Notes: generated from the sequence alone by a model not told the origin. 64,000 nt of DNA from Cupriavidus basilensis (GCF_000876015.1 NZ_BBQM01000012.1:496001-560000), one strand, 5' to 3'; counted from the stretch's first letter, positions 51,361 through 61,327 are shown. A program made the numbers and translations.

Positions 51361-52902
51361 ATGGTCTCGAGTGCTTTGCATGACCTGTGGTTCGGCTTCG
51401 GCGTTGCCTTCCAGGGCACGAACCTGATGTGGTCCTTTTTCGGCGTGCTGGTCGGCAACCTGATCGGCGTGCTGCCCGGCATGGGCGCGCTGTCGGCGAT
51501 CTCCATCCTGCTGCCGCTGACCTACGCGATGCATCCCGTGCCCGCGGTGCTGATGCTGGCCGGCATCTTCTACGGCTCGCAGTACGGCGGCGCCATCGGC
51601 GCGATCCTGCTCAACCTGCCTTCGCATCCGCCGCACGCGGTGACCTGCCTCGACGGCTACCCGATGACGCGGGCGGGCAAGGGCGGCACGGCGCTGGGCA
51701 TCACCATGATCTGCTCGTTCTTCGCCGCCTCGGTGGGCATCATCGTGATGATCTTCGCCTCGCCGCTGCTGACGGAAATCTCGTTCAAGTTCGGCCCGAC
51801 CGAGATCTTCTCGATCATGCTGCTGGGGCTGCTGGCAGGTTCCACCATGTCGCGCGGCTCGCCGCTCAAGGGAGTGGCGATGACGCTGTTCGGCCTGCTT
51901 TGCGGCGTGGTCGGCACCGACGTGAACACCGGCACGTTCCGCTTCGCGCTGGACATCCCGGAGCTGAGCGACGGCCTGGAACTGGTGGCCATCGCGATGG
52001 GCCTGTTCGGCGTGGCGGACTTCCTGCTCAACGTCAACCGCATGGCGGTGGTGCACAACAAGGGCTCGCTGCGCATCCGCGACATGCGGCCCTCGATGGC
52101 CGAGCTGAAGGAGGCATTCTGGCCGATGGTGCGCGGCACCGGCGTGGGCACCGTGTTCGGCGCCATGCCCGGCACCGGCCCCACCATCACCACCTTCATC
52201 GCCTATGCGCTCGAGCGCAAGATCTCCAAGACGCCGGAGAAATTCGGCACCGGCATGATCGCGGGCGTGGCCGCGCCGGAGGCTTCGTCGCACTCCAAGA
52301 CGCAGGTGGACTTCATCCCCACCATGAGCCTGGGCATCCCCGGCGACGCGGTGATGGCGCTGATCCTCGGTGCGCTGATGATCCAGGGCATCTCTCCCGG
52401 CCCGCAGCTGATCGGCGAGCACCCGGACATCTTCTGGGGCCTGATCGCCAGCTTCTGGATCGGCAACGTGCTGCTGATCGTGCTGAACGTGCCGCTGATC
52501 GGCGTGTGGGTCAAGCTGCTGCAGGTGCCGTACCGCTACCTGTTCCCCTCGGCGATGTTCTTTATCGTGGTGGGCGTCTTCAGCACGCAGAACAGCCTGT
52601 TCCAGATCTGGGAAGTCATGGCCTTCGGCCTGATCGGGGCCTTGTTCATGTGGCTCGGGTTCTCGGTGGCGCCGATCCTGCTCGGCTTCGTGCTGGGGCC
52701 GATGGTGGAAGAGAACTTCCGCCGCGCCTTGCTGCTGTCGCGCGGCGACATGATGATCTTCGTGCAGCGCCCGATCAGCTGCACCTTCGTCGTCGCCTCC
52801 GCGCTGCTGCTGCTCGGCGTCACGTACTCGGTGTGGCGCGGCCGCAAGAAGCCGCGCAAGCCGATCGAAGTCCCCGCCAGCGAACCCGCGCTGAGCAAGT
52901 AA
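51361..52902 (+). CDS. tctA: Tripartite tricarboxylate transporter large subunit TctA
   Basis: This 513-residue membrane protein has about 12 helices and the two repeated TctA signatures, [17 protein letters not shown] near the N-terminus and [19 protein letters not shown] in the middle, plus [19 protein letters not shown] and [19 protein letters not shown]. It is the sodium-coupled carrier subunit. The ATG at 51361 follows the tctB stop. Because no TctC gene is present, a Bug-type binding protein from elsewhere in the genome must deliver the cargo. Confidence 0.93.
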   Translation: MVSSALHDLWFGFGVAFQGTNLMWSFFGVLVGNLIGVLPGMGALSAISILLPLTYAMHPVPAVLMLAGIFYGSQYGGAIGAILLNLPSHPPHAVTCLDGYPMTRAGKGGTALGITMICSFFAASVGIIVMIFASPLLTEISFKFGPTEIFSIMLLGLLAGSTMSRGSPLKGVAMTLFGLLCGVVGTDVNTGTFRFALDIPELSDGLELVAIAMGLFGVADFLLNVNRMAVVHNKGSLRIRDMRPSMAELKEAFWPMVRGTGVGTVFGAMPGTGPTITTFIAYALERKISKTPEKFGTGMIAGVAAPEASSHSKTQVDFIPTMSLGIPGDAVMALILGALMIQGISPGPQLIGEHPDIFWGLIASFWIGNVLLIVLNVPLIGVWVKLLQVPYRYLFPSAMFFIVVGVFSTQNSLFQIWEVMAFGLIGALFMWLGFSVAPILLGFVLGPMVEENFRRALLLSRGDMMIFVQRPISCTFVVASALLLLGVTYSVWRGRKKPRKPIEVPASEPALSK

Positions 52903-53093
52903 TACCCCGCGTAGCGCCCCCGGCGCGGATTGCCGCGGTCATGCGCTGGCATGACCGGCAAGCCGCCGGGGAAGGCGGGGCGCGCGCCCCGCCACGAGAG
53001 AATCACACGCCGCGCCCCGAGCCTTGGCTATACTTGAGCGGATGCCGGCCGCGAGTGCCGGCCGCATCTCGCAGTCCCTTGCCGGGAGCCCGC

Positions 53094-54038
53094 ATGGAGT
53101 TCAAGGATTACTACGCGACGCTGGGCGTGGAGCGCACGGCCACGCAGGACGACATCAAGCGTGCCTATCGCAAGCTGGCGCGCAAGTACCACCCCGACCT
53201 GAACAAGGAACCCGATGCGGAGGCCCGCTTCAAGGACGTGGCCGAGGCATACGAGGCGCTGAAGGACAGCGAGAAAAGAGCCGCCTACGACGACGTCGAG
53301 GCGCGCTACAAGTCCGGCCGGGAGTTCACCCCGCCGCCGGGCTGGGACAGCGGCTTCGAGTACAGCGGCGGCGATGGCTATGCCGGCGCCGACATGGACC
53401 ACAGCGATTTCTTCGAGACGCTGTTCGGCGCCCGCGCGGCCGGCGCGCGCGGCGCGCGTGGCACGCACATGGCCGGCAGCGACCATCACGCCAAGGTGCA
53501 GATCGACCTGCGCGACGCCTACCGGGGCGCCCGCCGCACCATTTCGCTGCGCGTGCCGCAGATGGACGCGGACGGGCACGTGCGCATGCGCGAGCGGCAG
53601 CTGGACGTGAGCATCCCGAAGGGCATCCGCGGCGGCCAGCACCTGCGGCTCGCCGGGCAGGGCGGCCCCGCCATCGGCGATGCGCCGGCCGGCGACCTGT
53701 ACCTCGAAGTCGCGTTCGCGCCGGACCCGCTGTTCCGCGTGGACGGCGGCGATGTCTACGTCGACATCCCGGTGGCGCCCTGGGAAGCCGCGCTCGGCGC
53801 GGACGTCATCATCCCCACGCCGGACGGCAGCGTGCAGATGAAACTGCCGCCCGGCTCGGCGTCGGGCCGCAAGCTGCGGCTCAAGGGCAAGGGCATTCCC
53901 GGCGGCCAGCCCGGCGACCTGTACGCGGTGCTGTCGATCGCCCTGCCGCCGGCGGACACGGACAAGGCGAAGGCAGCCTACCGGGAGATGGCGAAGACCT
54001 TCGACGGCTTTGCCCCGCGCCGTCCACTGGAGGCTTGA
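53094..54038 (+). CDS. cbpA: Curved DNA-binding protein CbpA (DnaJ family)
   Basis: This 314-residue class II J-protein has the J domain (residues 5-69) with HPD at 33-35 in [12 protein letters not shown], a Gly-rich linker ([17 protein letters not shown]) and two DnaJ C-terminal peptide-binding domains ([37 protein letters not shown]). It acts as a DnaK co-chaperone and binds curved DNA. The ATG at 53094 is clearly the start; the open frame upstream belongs to no protein. cbpM follows four bases after the stop. Confidence 0.93.
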   Translation: MEFKDYYATLGVERTATQDDIKRAYRKLARKYHPDLNKEPDAEARFKDVAEAYEALKDSEKRAAYDDVEARYKSGREFTPPPGWDSGFEYSGGDGYAGADMDHSDFFETLFGARAAGARGARGTHMAGSDHHAKVQIDLRDAYRGARRTISLRVPQMDADGHVRMRERQLDVSIPKGIRGGQHLRLAGQGGPAIGDAPAGDLYLEVAFAPDPLFRVDGGDVYVDIPVAPWEAALGADVIIPTPDGSVQMKLPPGSASGRKLRLKGKGIPGGQPGDLYAVLSIALPPADTDKAKAAYREMAKTFDGFAPRRPLEA

Positions 54039-54042
54039 TGCG

Positions 54043-54360
54043 ATGAGCGATAACGGCATGCCCGGCTTGCAGGGCGTTCTCGTGGAGCAAGAGGTCCAGT
54101 TCACGCTGGTCGAACTGAGCGTGGCCTGCCGGGCCGAAACGGATCAGGTGGCCGCGCTGGTGGCGGAGGGCGTGATCCCCGCGCACGGCGAGGACCCGCG
54201 CCAATGGCGCTTCGACGGCTCGGCCCTGAAACGCACGCGCACGGCGCTGCGGCTGATGCACGACCTCGAACTGAGCGTGGGCGGCACCGCCGTGGTACTC
54301 GACCTGCTGGAGCAGATCGAGACGCTGAGGGCGCGGCTGCGGCAGCTGGGAGAACGATGA
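54043..54360 (+). CDS. cbpM: Chaperone modulator CbpM
   Basis: This 105-residue protein has a MerR-like helix-turn-helix N-terminus (FTLVELSVACRAETDQVAAL) and a C-terminal helix with LLEQIETLRARLRQL. CbpM proteins bind the J domain of CbpA and block its co-chaperone and DNA-binding activities. Its place four bases after cbpA is the standard arrangement. Confidence 0.88.
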   Translation: MSDNGMPGLQGVLVEQEVQFTLVELSVACRAETDQVAALVAEGVIPAHGEDPRQWRFDGSALKRTRTALRLMHDLELSVGGTAVVLDLLEQIETLRARLRQLGER

Positions 54361-54440
54361 GGCAGGCAGGTGACGCAAGACCGGGCGCGGGCGCCCGGTC
54401 GCTGCCCGAGCTTTGCAGGTTCCCGGCCCGCATCCATCAT

Positions 54441-54472
54441 CGCCAGTCCGCCAGTCCGCCAGTCCGCCAGTC
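54441..54472. repeat. 8-bp tandem repeat, four perfect copies
   Basis: CGCCAGTC is repeated four times without mismatch, 19 bases before the VOC gene start and 80 bases after cbpM. The unit is not a multiple of three. It lies in the 5' leader, so copy change would alter the spacing between any upstream promoter and the start, or shift an upstream in-frame extension. Confidence 0.92.
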
Positions 54473-54490
54473 TCCCGATCCGCTGAAGCC

Positions 54491-54856
54491 ATGAATCTGT
54501 CCGCCGCCATCCCGATCCTCCGCATCTTCTCGATCGACAAGGCCAGGGAGTTCTATCTGGACTACCTCGGCTTCTCGCTGGAGTGGGAGCATCGGTTCGG
54601 CGACGACTTTCCGCTGTACATGCAGGTCAGGCGCTCCGGCCTGACGCTGCACCTGAGCGAGCACCACGGCGACGCGACGCCCGGATCGACGGTGTTCGTG
54701 CCGGTCCATGACATCGATGCGCTCCATCGCGAACTGGAATCGAAGCCGTATCGATATGCGAAGCCCGCCATCGAAGCCCTCGGCTGGGGACGGCAACTGC
54801 AGGTGGCGGATCCATTCGGCAATCGCCTGCGCTTCTGCGAGCTTTCCGAGGACTAG
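54491..54856 (+). CDS. Glyoxalase/bleomycin-resistance-type VOC protein
   Basis: This 121-residue VOC-fold protein has the pattern IPILRIFSIDKAREFYLDYL, FSLEWEHRFGDDFPLYMQV and VADPFGNRLRFCE of bleomycin-binding-like glyoxalase-superfamily proteins. Some members sequester bleomycin, but most are uncharacterised. The ATG at 54491 begins the first strand; the frame is open upstream through the 8-bp repeats, giving up to 26 extra Ser/Pro-rich residues that I regard as non-coding. Confidence 0.85.
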   Translation: MNLSAAIPILRIFSIDKAREFYLDYLGFSLEWEHRFGDDFPLYMQVRRSGLTLHLSEHHGDATPGSTVFVPVHDIDALHRELESKPYRYAKPAIEALGWGRQLQVADPFGNRLRFCELSED

Positions 54857-54878
54857 CGCGGTCCGCGCCGGCCCGGCG

Positions 54879-54905
54879 AAAAAAAAGCCCGCTTCGCAGC
54901 GGGCT
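54879..54905 (-). terminator. Rho-independent terminator for the leftward lipoprotein gene
   Basis: On the minus strand, AGCCCGCT-GCGA-AGCGGGCT (54905-54886) is followed by a run of eight T residues. It lies 56 bases beyond the lipoprotein stop at 54961. On the plus strand no T-run follows, so it acts leftward only. Confidence 0.88.
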
Positions 54906-54960
54906 GTCCAGCCTGTCCATGTGGAATCCGCCCGGCGGCGCATGGCCGCCGGGCAGGACA

Positions 54961-56598
54961 TCACGGACGATTCACCGAAATGTCGAGGTACGGCTTCGTG
55001 ACGTGCAGGCCGATGTTCACGCCCACGCCGGTGTTGCCCAGCGACATCGCGATCAGTTCGTCCGCGGCGCTGCCCTTGGCGCGATAGCGCAGGCCGTTTA
55101 CCGGAACGTTCTGCGTCCAGGCGTCGACGCGCTTGTCGTCGATGCGGGTGCGCGTGTACGTGCTGGTCTTGGGATCGACGCTGGTGATCGTGGTGCTCCA
55201 GACGCCAAACTGGCTGGCGAGGTCGGCAAATGCCACATAGTCCCAGTACGAGTTGGTCGAACCGGCAACGGGCAGGGCGCGCACGACCTGCTTGGTGGCG
55301 ACGATGAGGCCGTTCGACTGGCCGATCACCGCGGACACCAGTCCGTCCGTGCCCTTGAACGCCGCCGCCCGGCCAGTGCCGGCGTTGCTGGTCGCCGCAA
55401 AGGAGCCGTCGTTGTTGGCCGTGAGCGTGGCCAGCTCGCCGGCGCCCCAGCTCGTGCAGGCGTTATCGTCGTCGCAGCTCGAAGCGGCCGTCATCTTGCC
55501 GTTGGCGTCCAGCGTGAAGGTCAGGCGTGACGTACCGTACGTGTTGCCGTTGTCGGCGCTCTGGAAAGCCAGCGCATTCCAGTTGCCGGCGAGGTCGGCC
55601 AGCGGCAGCTGCTGTGCCGGCACGACGAAGCCCAGCAGGCCATTCGGCGCCGCCACGGCGCCGGCGCTCGGGATCAGCAGCGACACGCCCGATTTCGAGA
55701 CCAGCAGGCTGGAAGGGGTGCCGGTGACGTCGAAGCGGCAGGCATCGTTCACGGCCGGCGCCAGCGGCCACGTCGGATTCACGACGGAAGCCGAGATCAT
55801 GCTGGTCAGCGGCGAATTGTCCGTCAGGGTCAGCGCGTCCGCATCGACGGTCAGCGAGGAGAAGTAGCCGGCGCGCAGCCCGAAATACTTGCCCGTGCGC
55901 AGGCCCGCGCAGGTGGCGGAGGCCTTCTGCAGGATCGTGCCGATGGCCACCGGGCCCGCGTTGCTGCCGATGGCCGTGGACAGGTCGGCCACGGTGGCCT
56001 TGGACGTCGCCAGGCGCGCGGCCAGCTGGTCCAGCAACTGGTCCAGCGCGTTGCCGGCCTTGCCGCCGCTGGCCGCCACCAGCGCGCCCTTGAGCGGGTC
56101 GGTGCCGGAGATGTCGACCAGGCCGGTCAGCGCCAGGCGCACGGTATCGGTCGAGGTCGACAGGTTGGCGGCGGTCAGCCGTGCCTGGGCGTTGGCGTCG
56201 AACTGGTCGAAGAACGTGCTCGTGCTGCCTTGCGCCAGCGCGGCCGTGACCAGTTCGGTCAGCGGCGTGATGTTGGCCACCACGCTGGTGTCCGTGCCGG
56301 CTTCCACCACCGAATGCAGCACCGTGCCGTCCGGCGCCACCGCGCTCAGCACGCAGGGGCGCTTGGCGTCGGCGATGTTGATCGTGAAGGTGCCGTCGGC
56401 AGCCGTCGTGGCGCTGCCGCCGCCCACCGCGCACTTGGCCTGCACGGTGACGTTGGCCAGTGCCGCGCCCACCGCGGCAGTGCCGCTGACCTTGGTGGTA
56501 ATGGGCGCAGGCGCAGTTGCTGCGCTATCCCCCGAACCGCCGCCGCACGCGGAAAGCACGGCAGCCGCCAGCCCCGCCAAAACAAGTTTCGATTTCAT
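54961..56598 (-). CDS. Large lipoprotein of unknown function
   Basis: This 545-residue protein has a lipoprotein signal with lipobox LSAC and lipidated C18, then a Ser/Ala/Thr-rich tether. Residues about 35-100 look like a carboxypeptidase-regulatory/Ig-like sandwich (AAVGAALANVTVQAKCAVGG, DGTFTINIADAKRPCVLSAV). The rest is a Thr/Ala-rich, repeat-poor beta protein with paired cysteines (SSCDDDNACTSWG). Such proteins are common in Cupriavidus and Burkholderia and are surface or periplasmic, without an assigned role. The ATG at 56598 gives the proper signal. It is divergent from another lipoprotein gene. Confidence 0.82.
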   Translation of the reverse strand: MKSKLVLAGLAAAVLSACGGGSGDSAATAPAPITTKVSGTAAVGAALANVTVQAKCAVGGGSATTAADGTFTINIADAKRPCVLSAVAPDGTVLHSVVEAGTDTSVVANITPLTELVTAALAQGSTSTFFDQFDANAQARLTAANLSTSTDTVRLALTGLVDISGTDPLKGALVAASGGKAGNALDQLLDQLAARLATSKATVADLSTAIGSNAGPVAIGTILQKASATCAGLRTGKYFGLRAGYFSSLTVDADALTLTDNSPLTSMISASVVNPTWPLAPAVNDACRFDVTGTPSSLLVSKSGVSLLIPSAGAVAAPNGLLGFVVPAQQLPLADLAGNWNALAFQSADNGNTYGTSRLTFTLDANGKMTAASSCDDDNACTSWGAGELATLTANNDGSFAATSNAGTGRAAAFKGTDGLVSAVIGQSNGLIVATKQVVRALPVAGSTNSYWDYVAFADLASQFGVWSTTITSVDPKTSTYTRTRIDDKRVDAWTQNVPVNGLRYRAKGSAADELIAMSLGNTGVGVNIGLHVTKPYLDISVNRP

Positions 56599-57069
56599 CC
56601 CTGAATGTCTCTTATCTGGTTGATTTCTGTCGCGCACACCGGGAGGTTCCCGACCCTTGACTCCCTTGGCTCTGGCATGCGCTCCGGCCGGCACGGGCTG
56701 TCAGGCCAATGCCAGGCGGCGTCGAGTCTCGCGCAACGGTTTTCGACCTGATACCCCGCCAAAGGTGGAGTTGACAAATATGGCGTGCTGCACACTTGGC
56801 GAGGCGGGCATTGGCGGCCGGGGCATCCGGGCGCCGTCGTGGGGGTGGTGCAGGGCGGTGGTGACGCGGGCCTGATGCGACCAGGATGGGAGCGGGATGG
56901 GAGTGGTTTCACTGCGTTGCCGGTCTTCCGTTGTGCCCCCAGTCAGGTGGCCACTCAGGCAGGCGGGCTTCAGGCGGTCGGGCGCCATTCTGTTTCCCTG
57001 AAGCAAAAGTGACATATAAGACCATTAATATGCCTGTTTCCAATTGTAACAACCGCTCCCATCCCGACT
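56599..57069. other. 471-base gap between divergent lipoprotein genes
   Basis: The region holds TTGACA at 56771-56776 without a matching -10 element, and an AT-rich patch at 57008-57050 just before the rightward gene. I find no gene, RNA or clear dyad. Short frames here have neither ribosome sites nor homology-like sequence. Confidence 0.4.
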
Positions 57070-59310
57070 ATGGCAACCCCAGAAAAACAATTCAAAACCC
57101 GGAGACTGGTCTTCCCCTTGACCGCGCTCGCGCTTGCCCTGAGCGCGTGCGGCAGTGACTCCCCGTCCTCCTCCCCGGCAGGCCCCAGCGCCCAGACTCC
57201 CGCAGCCAGCGCGCCGGCGCTTTCCTTCGCGGCTGCGCAAGATACCTACGAGCTGGAGAACTACTACTCGACGGGCAAGTACGCGCTGCCGGTAGGGACC
57301 GGAGCCAACCTGCTGGCCGCGGAGGCGTCCGGCGTGACCTACAACCAGGACACCGGGACGCTGTTCGTCATCGGCGATGGCGGCACCTCGATCACGCAGG
57401 TCACGAAGCAGGGCCAGTTGATCGACTCCATGCAGCTGGCCGCCGACGCGACCAAGCCGCAGAGCACGTATTTCTACGACACCGAAGGCATCTCCTGGGT
57501 CGGCGGCAACAAGTTCGTGCTGGTGGAAGAGCGCTTCCGGCAAGTCGACCAGTTCAGCTACGTTCCCAACACCGTTCTGGACGGCACCGGCGCGAAGACC
57601 GTCAAGCTGGGCACGACCATTGGCAACATCGGCCTGGAAGGGGTCAGCTACGACCCGATGACGGGCGGCTACATCTTCGCGAAGGAAAAGCAGCCCATCG
57701 GGCTGTTCCAGACCACGATCGATTTCGCTGCTGGCACGGCGTCGAACGGTTCGCCGACCACCGACAATTCGGTCGACCTGTTCGATCCCACCAAGACCGG
57801 GCTGTCCTCGCACAACGACGTGTTTGCCTTGTCGAACATCCTGCCGTCGACGGCGCCCGACTATGACAACCTCGTCGTCATCAGCGGGCCCGACGGCGAA
57901 GTCGTCAAGGTCGACCGGGCCGGCAACGTCCACAGCAGCCTGGCGGTGGGCAGCGCCGCCCAGAACGAAGGCGTGACGATGGACCCGGCCGGCAACCTCT
58001 ACGCCGTGGGCGAGAAGGGCGATGGCACCGGTCCCGAACTGGCCGTCTTCACGCCGACCAAGAACAAGGACGCGGTCGGCGTCGGCAGCAACCTGTACCT
58101 GACTTTCCCGCAGGACGTGACCGCCGGCGACGGCTTCGTGGTCCTCAGCAACGGCGCCAAGGATGTCCGCAAGATTCCCGTGCGCGACGCGCAGGTGACC
58201 ATCAGCGGCAAGGTCGTGAAGATCAATCCCGCCGTCGATCTGGCGCCGGGCTCCCAGTACACCATCAGCTACGCCGATGGCGTCATCAACGGCGCGCCGG
58301 CCATCTCCAACGCCGCCGCGCTGTCCTTCACCACCGTGGGCGAAGCCGACCACGTGGCGCCCCAGCTCGCCAGCACCATGCCGGCCGACGATGCCACCAA
58401 TGTCGCCGCGAACGCCTCGATCTCGCTGAACTTCAACGAGACGGTGAGCAGGGGAGTGGGCAACATCGTGATCGAAAGCGCCGGCGATACGCGCACCATT
58501 CCGGTCACCGACACGGCGCAGGTCAAGTTCAGCGGCTCGTCGGTCATCGTCACGCCCGGCACACCGCTGCAGAACAGCATCAACTACGATGTCCGCGTGG
58601 ATGCCGGTGCCGTCCTGGATACCTCGGGCAATGCCTTCGACGGCATCAGTTCGCCCACGGCATTCAATTTCAGCACCGTCTCGCTGGCCCCCGTGGTCCC
58701 GACCGTGCTGGTCAGCGAAGTGAACTCGAACGAGAGCACGCCCTCCGGCGTTGACTTCTTCGAGATCTACAACTACGGCACGGCAGTGGCCGATCTGTCC
58801 GGCTGGAAGTGGAGCGACGACCACGCGACCGCCACGGATGCCAACAACTTCGAGTTGTTCCCCTCCGGCACGGTCATTCCCGCGGGCGGGCGCCTGGTCG
58901 TGGTCAACACGACTGACGCCACCGCGTTCAAGACGGCCTGGGGCCTGGATGCGACCACGCCGGTCATCGCAATGGGCGCCAAGGGCATCGGCCTGGGCAA
59001 GGAGGACATGGTGGTTCTCTTCGACCAGCAGGGCAAGGTGGTGACGGCCTTCAACTACAAGGGCTCGGCGGTCACGACGACGCAGGCGGACGGATCGACG
59101 GTCAGCGTCCCGACTTCGGCGCCTTCCACCGGCGTGACGTTCACCGCGGCCAGCCATGCCGGCGCCGCGTTCGGCGGAACGGCAAACACCTCGGCGGTCT
59201 GGGACGGCGTTTCCACCTCGGCGCCGGCCTATAAGGCGGCGGTGGCCGGTGAACTGAACGCCTTCGCCGCGCCTGGCGACGCCACCGAGGTCGGCTCGCC
59301 CGGCAAGTAA
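57070..59310 (+). CDS. Surface lipoprotein with SdiA-regulated, Ig-like and lamin-tail domains
   Basis: This 746-residue protein has a lipoprotein signal with lipobox LSAC (C27). Residues about 55-300 resemble the SdiA-regulated (YjiK) beta-propeller (EASGVTYNQDTGTLFVIGDG, YFYDTEGISWVGGNKFVLVE, NEGVTMDPAGNLYAVGEKG). Two bacterial Ig-like domains follow (about 330-420 and 430-535, SLNFNETVSRGVGNIVI), then a lamin-tail domain (about 545-650, VLVSEVNSNESTPSGVDFFE, GWKWSDDHA). Lamin-tail domains often accompany secreted nucleases and phosphoesterases, yet no catalytic domain is visible. It ends before a strong terminator. Function unknown; it is probably outer-membrane-anchored. Confidence 0.85.
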   Translation: MATPEKQFKTRRLVFPLTALALALSACGSDSPSSSPAGPSAQTPAASAPALSFAAAQDTYELENYYSTGKYALPVGTGANLLAAEASGVTYNQDTGTLFVIGDGGTSITQVTKQGQLIDSMQLAADATKPQSTYFYDTEGISWVGGNKFVLVEERFRQVDQFSYVPNTVLDGTGAKTVKLGTTIGNIGLEGVSYDPMTGGYIFAKEKQPIGLFQTTIDFAAGTASNGSPTTDNSVDLFDPTKTGLSSHNDVFALSNILPSTAPDYDNLVVISGPDGEVVKVDRAGNVHSSLAVGSAAQNEGVTMDPAGNLYAVGEKGDGTGPELAVFTPTKNKDAVGVGSNLYLTFPQDVTAGDGFVVLSNGAKDVRKIPVRDAQVTISGKVVKINPAVDLAPGSQYTISYADGVINGAPAISNAAALSFTTVGEADHVAPQLASTMPADDATNVAANASISLNFNETVSRGVGNIVIESAGDTRTIPVTDTAQVKFSGSSVIVTPGTPLQNSINYDVRVDAGAVLDTSGNAFDGISSPTAFNFSTVSLAPVVPTVLVSEVNSNESTPSGVDFFEIYNYGTAVADLSGWKWSDDHATATDANNFELFPSGTVIPAGGRLVVVNTTDATAFKTAWGLDATTPVIAMGAKGIGLGKEDMVVLFDQQGKVVTAFNYKGSAVTTTQADGSTVSVPTSAPSTGVTFTAASHAGAAFGGTANTSAVWDGVSTSAPAYKAAVAGELNAFAAPGDATEVGSPGK

Positions 59311-59329
59311 GAAGGCCGACGCAGGACAA

Positions 59330-59373
59330 CGCACCCCGGATGGTCGGTCGACCTCCGGGGTGCGGTTGTTTTT
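59330..59373 (+). terminator. Rho-independent terminator after the 746-residue lipoprotein
   Basis: CGCACCCCGGA (59330-59340) pairs with TCCGGGGTGCG (59354-59364) around a 13-base loop, and GTTGTTTTT follows. It lies 20 bases after the stop codon. Confidence 0.85.
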
Positions 59374-59435
59374 GCGGGGGTGGTGTGGTGTCCGGATTTG
59401 GACATTTCAACTGCGCATGCCGAACTTCCCGGTGC

Positions 59436-59462
59436 TATACTTGTTCAGTTAGTTGAACAAGT
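59436..59462 (+). promoter_or_regulatory. yefM-yoeB operator with overlapping -10 element
   Basis: ACTTGTTCA (59439-59447) and TGAACAAGT (59454-59462) are a perfect 9-bp inverted repeat with a 6-base centre, 16 bases before the antitoxin gene. TATACT at 59436-59441 overlaps its left arm as a likely -10 box. GGAGGGAG follows as the ribosome site. This is the layout expected of an autorepressed YefM operon. Confidence 0.7.
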
Positions 59463-59478
59463 CTGACGGAGGGAGCCC

Positions 59479-59742
59479 ATGCGCACCGTTCATTTCTCCG
59501 ATGCCCGCAACAACCTGAAGGCGGTCATCGACCAAGCCATCGCCGATCACGACGCCGTGCTGATCACACGACGCGACGCACCCAACGCCGTCATCATGTC
59601 GCAGGAGCAGTACGACAGCTGGATGGAAACGATGCACCTGCTCAACTCGCCGGCCAACGCCGGGCGCCTGATGCGCTCGATTCAGCAGCACCGCGCCGGC
59701 ATGGCCGAGAAGCACGACCTGATCGACCCGGACGCTGAATGA
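59479..59742 (+). CDS. yefM: YefM/Phd-family antitoxin
   Basis: This 87-residue antitoxin has the Phd/YefM N-terminal DNA-binding and dimer fold ([40 protein letters not shown]) and an acidic C-terminal tail that would wrap the toxin. Its stop overlaps the toxin start (ATGA, 59739-59742). It represses the operon alone and with the toxin. Confidence 0.92.
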   Translation: MRTVHFSDARNNLKAVIDQAIADHDAVLITRRDAPNAVIMSQEQYDSWMETMHLLNSPANAGRLMRSIQQHRAGMAEKHDLIDPDAE

Positions 59743-60008
59743 CGCGCCCGCTGGCCTTCACGCCTGACGCCTGGGAAGACTATGTGTATTGGCAGGGCCA
59801 GGACAAGAAGACGCTCAAGCGCATCAACGCGCTGATCCAGGACGCACAACGCCAGCCGTTCGAGGGCATCGGCAAGCCCGAGCCCCTGAAAGGCAATCTG
59901 TCCGGCTACTGGTCGCGCCGCATCGACGACACCAACCGCCTGGTCTATTTCGCCAGCGACGACGAACTGACCATCATCGCCTGTCGCCTGCATTACGGCG
60001 ACAAGTAG
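59739..60008 (+). CDS. yoeB: YoeB-family toxin (ribosome-dependent mRNA endonuclease)
   Basis: This 89-residue RelE-fold toxin has the YoeB sequence [20 protein letters not shown], the catalytic glutamate region [20 protein letters not shown], the arginine pair [12 protein letters not shown] and the C-terminal CRLHYGDK with the catalytic His-Tyr. All key residues are kept; the family's EHRLVY reads TNRLVY here. It cuts mRNA in the ribosomal A site. It is the last chromosomal gene before the IS element and the dif-like site. Confidence 0.92.
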   Translation: MTRPLAFTPDAWEDYVYWQGQDKKTLKRINALIQDAQRQPFEGIGKPEPLKGNLSGYWSRRIDDTNRLVYFASDDELTIIACRLHYGDK

Positions 60009-60194
60009 GGCTTAGGTGATCGCGTGGCGGCTTTCGGCTAGATCTGGGGCCGTTTGGGGTGCGACATTTCTAATCTAACCTGTACATCTGATGTCAAGGC
60101 TAAGTTCAGATGTCCGGTCACGGGCAAAGTTGAAATGTCCGCCTGGTATGCAATGAAGGCACAATGCTGTATCCCCAATGGATCAATGGAATAG

Positions 60195-60500
60195 ATGCGA
60201 ACAGAACAGGAAATCATCGCCGACATCGCTCAGTTCACGCCCGCTTCTGGGAATTGGTTGCCACTTGAAGGGCTACTTGAAGAACTTTGGGCAGTGGGCG
60301 TGTCTGATCATTTGTTGCCTGCGCTATTTTCCGTTTTCGAACGGTTTCCGGACGACGATGGCGCTGGGGTGTTTTGGAGCATCGTGCACGGCGTTGAACA
60401 TCTAGATCTTCCGTACGAGGCGATGTTGCGCAGTTCGTTGGCGAGACAGCACTCCACGATGGGTGCTCTGATGCTCAAGCGACTCGAGAACACCAAGTAA
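60195..60500 (+). CDS. Hypothetical protein carried inside the IS ends
   Basis: This 101-residue acidic, helical protein (TEQEIIADIAQFTPASGNWL at the start, VFERFPDDDGAGVFWSIVHG in the middle) recalls small orphan immunity-like proteins of Burkholderiales, but I cannot name the family. Its stop codon falls at the point where the transposase similarity begins on the other strand. Codon use is less GC-rich than the chromosome. No partner toxin gene is next to it. The IS context suggests that it is cargo or a capture scar. Confidence 0.6.
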   Translation: MRTEQEIIADIAQFTPASGNWLPLEGLLEELWAVGVSDHLLPALFSVFERFPDDDGAGVFWSIVHGVEHLDLPYEAMLRSSLARQHSTMGALMLKRLENTK

Positions 60501-60514
60501 TCGGCGTCTCGGCC

Positions 60515-61327
60515 CCGTAGCTCCTTGACCAGCCGGTCCTGCAGGGTCAGGTGAGTCCGTTCAACGCGGCCCTTGGCCTGGCTGCTGTTGGCGCAGATAC
60601 CTTCGATGTTCAGCTCGAACAGGGCTCGGGCGAACTGGGTGTGGCCGTCGCCGCTGGTCGCTCCTTTTTTGTTGACTCGGAACACGCTGGCCTTGTCGCT
60701 GTAGAACGCCACCGGCTTGCCATGGCGCTCCAGGTAGGCGCGCGTCGCTGCGAAGTATGTGAACGTGGCCTCCGAATGGGTAAAGCGAAGCTCCATGATT
60801 CGGCTGGTGGCGTCGTCGACGTAGACCAGCAGCGTGCAGGCCGAAGCCCGGTCCTCGAACCAGCGGTGATCGCATCCGTCGATCTGGATAAGCTCGCCAT
60901 AGCAGGCGCGCCGGTTGCGGAGCTGATAGACCTTGGGCGGGCGCTGCTTGCGCGGCACCCACAGGCCGGCAGTCGTCATCAGTCGTCGGATCGATTCCTT
61001 GGACAACGTCAGTCCATGGCGCTCGCGCAGCTTCTCGCAGGCCAGCGTCGGCCCGAAGTCGGCGTAGTGTTCACGGATCAGGGCAAGGGCTACGGATTCG
61101 CGGTCCGCCGACATCCGATTGTTGCTTGGCCGGGCACGCCGTCGCGACACTAGCCCGGACGGGCCTTCCTGCCTATAGCGTTCCAGCAGCCGCCGGAACT
61201 GCCGGTCCGTGATCTCCAACCGTTCGGCAGCCACGCCGGGCCGCAACTGACCATCCACGACCGCCTGGACGGTCTTGAGCCTTTCTAACTCACGCATGCT
61301 TACTGTAATGACCTCGGATCCAGCCAT
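60515..61327 (-). pseudogene. ISNCY-family transposase, C-terminally truncated
   Basis: The protein keeps a helix-turn-helix N-terminus (RELERLKTVQAVVDGQLRPG) and an RNase H-like core with all three acidic residues: IQIDGCDHRWF, FYSDKASVFR and KGRVERTH. Similarity stops after LQDRLVKELR (about base 60515), where complete relatives continue for well over 100 residues. The frame stays open to 60308, but that part is only the antisense of the passenger gene. Without the C-terminus it is probably inactive, although the catalytic core is intact. Confidence 0.82.

Noticed and set aside
51387..53093. Open frame running through tctA into cbpA, suggesting a fusion
   Set aside because: The upstream part is Arg/Ala-rich shadow sequence of tctA; CbpA starts normally at its J domain at 53094.
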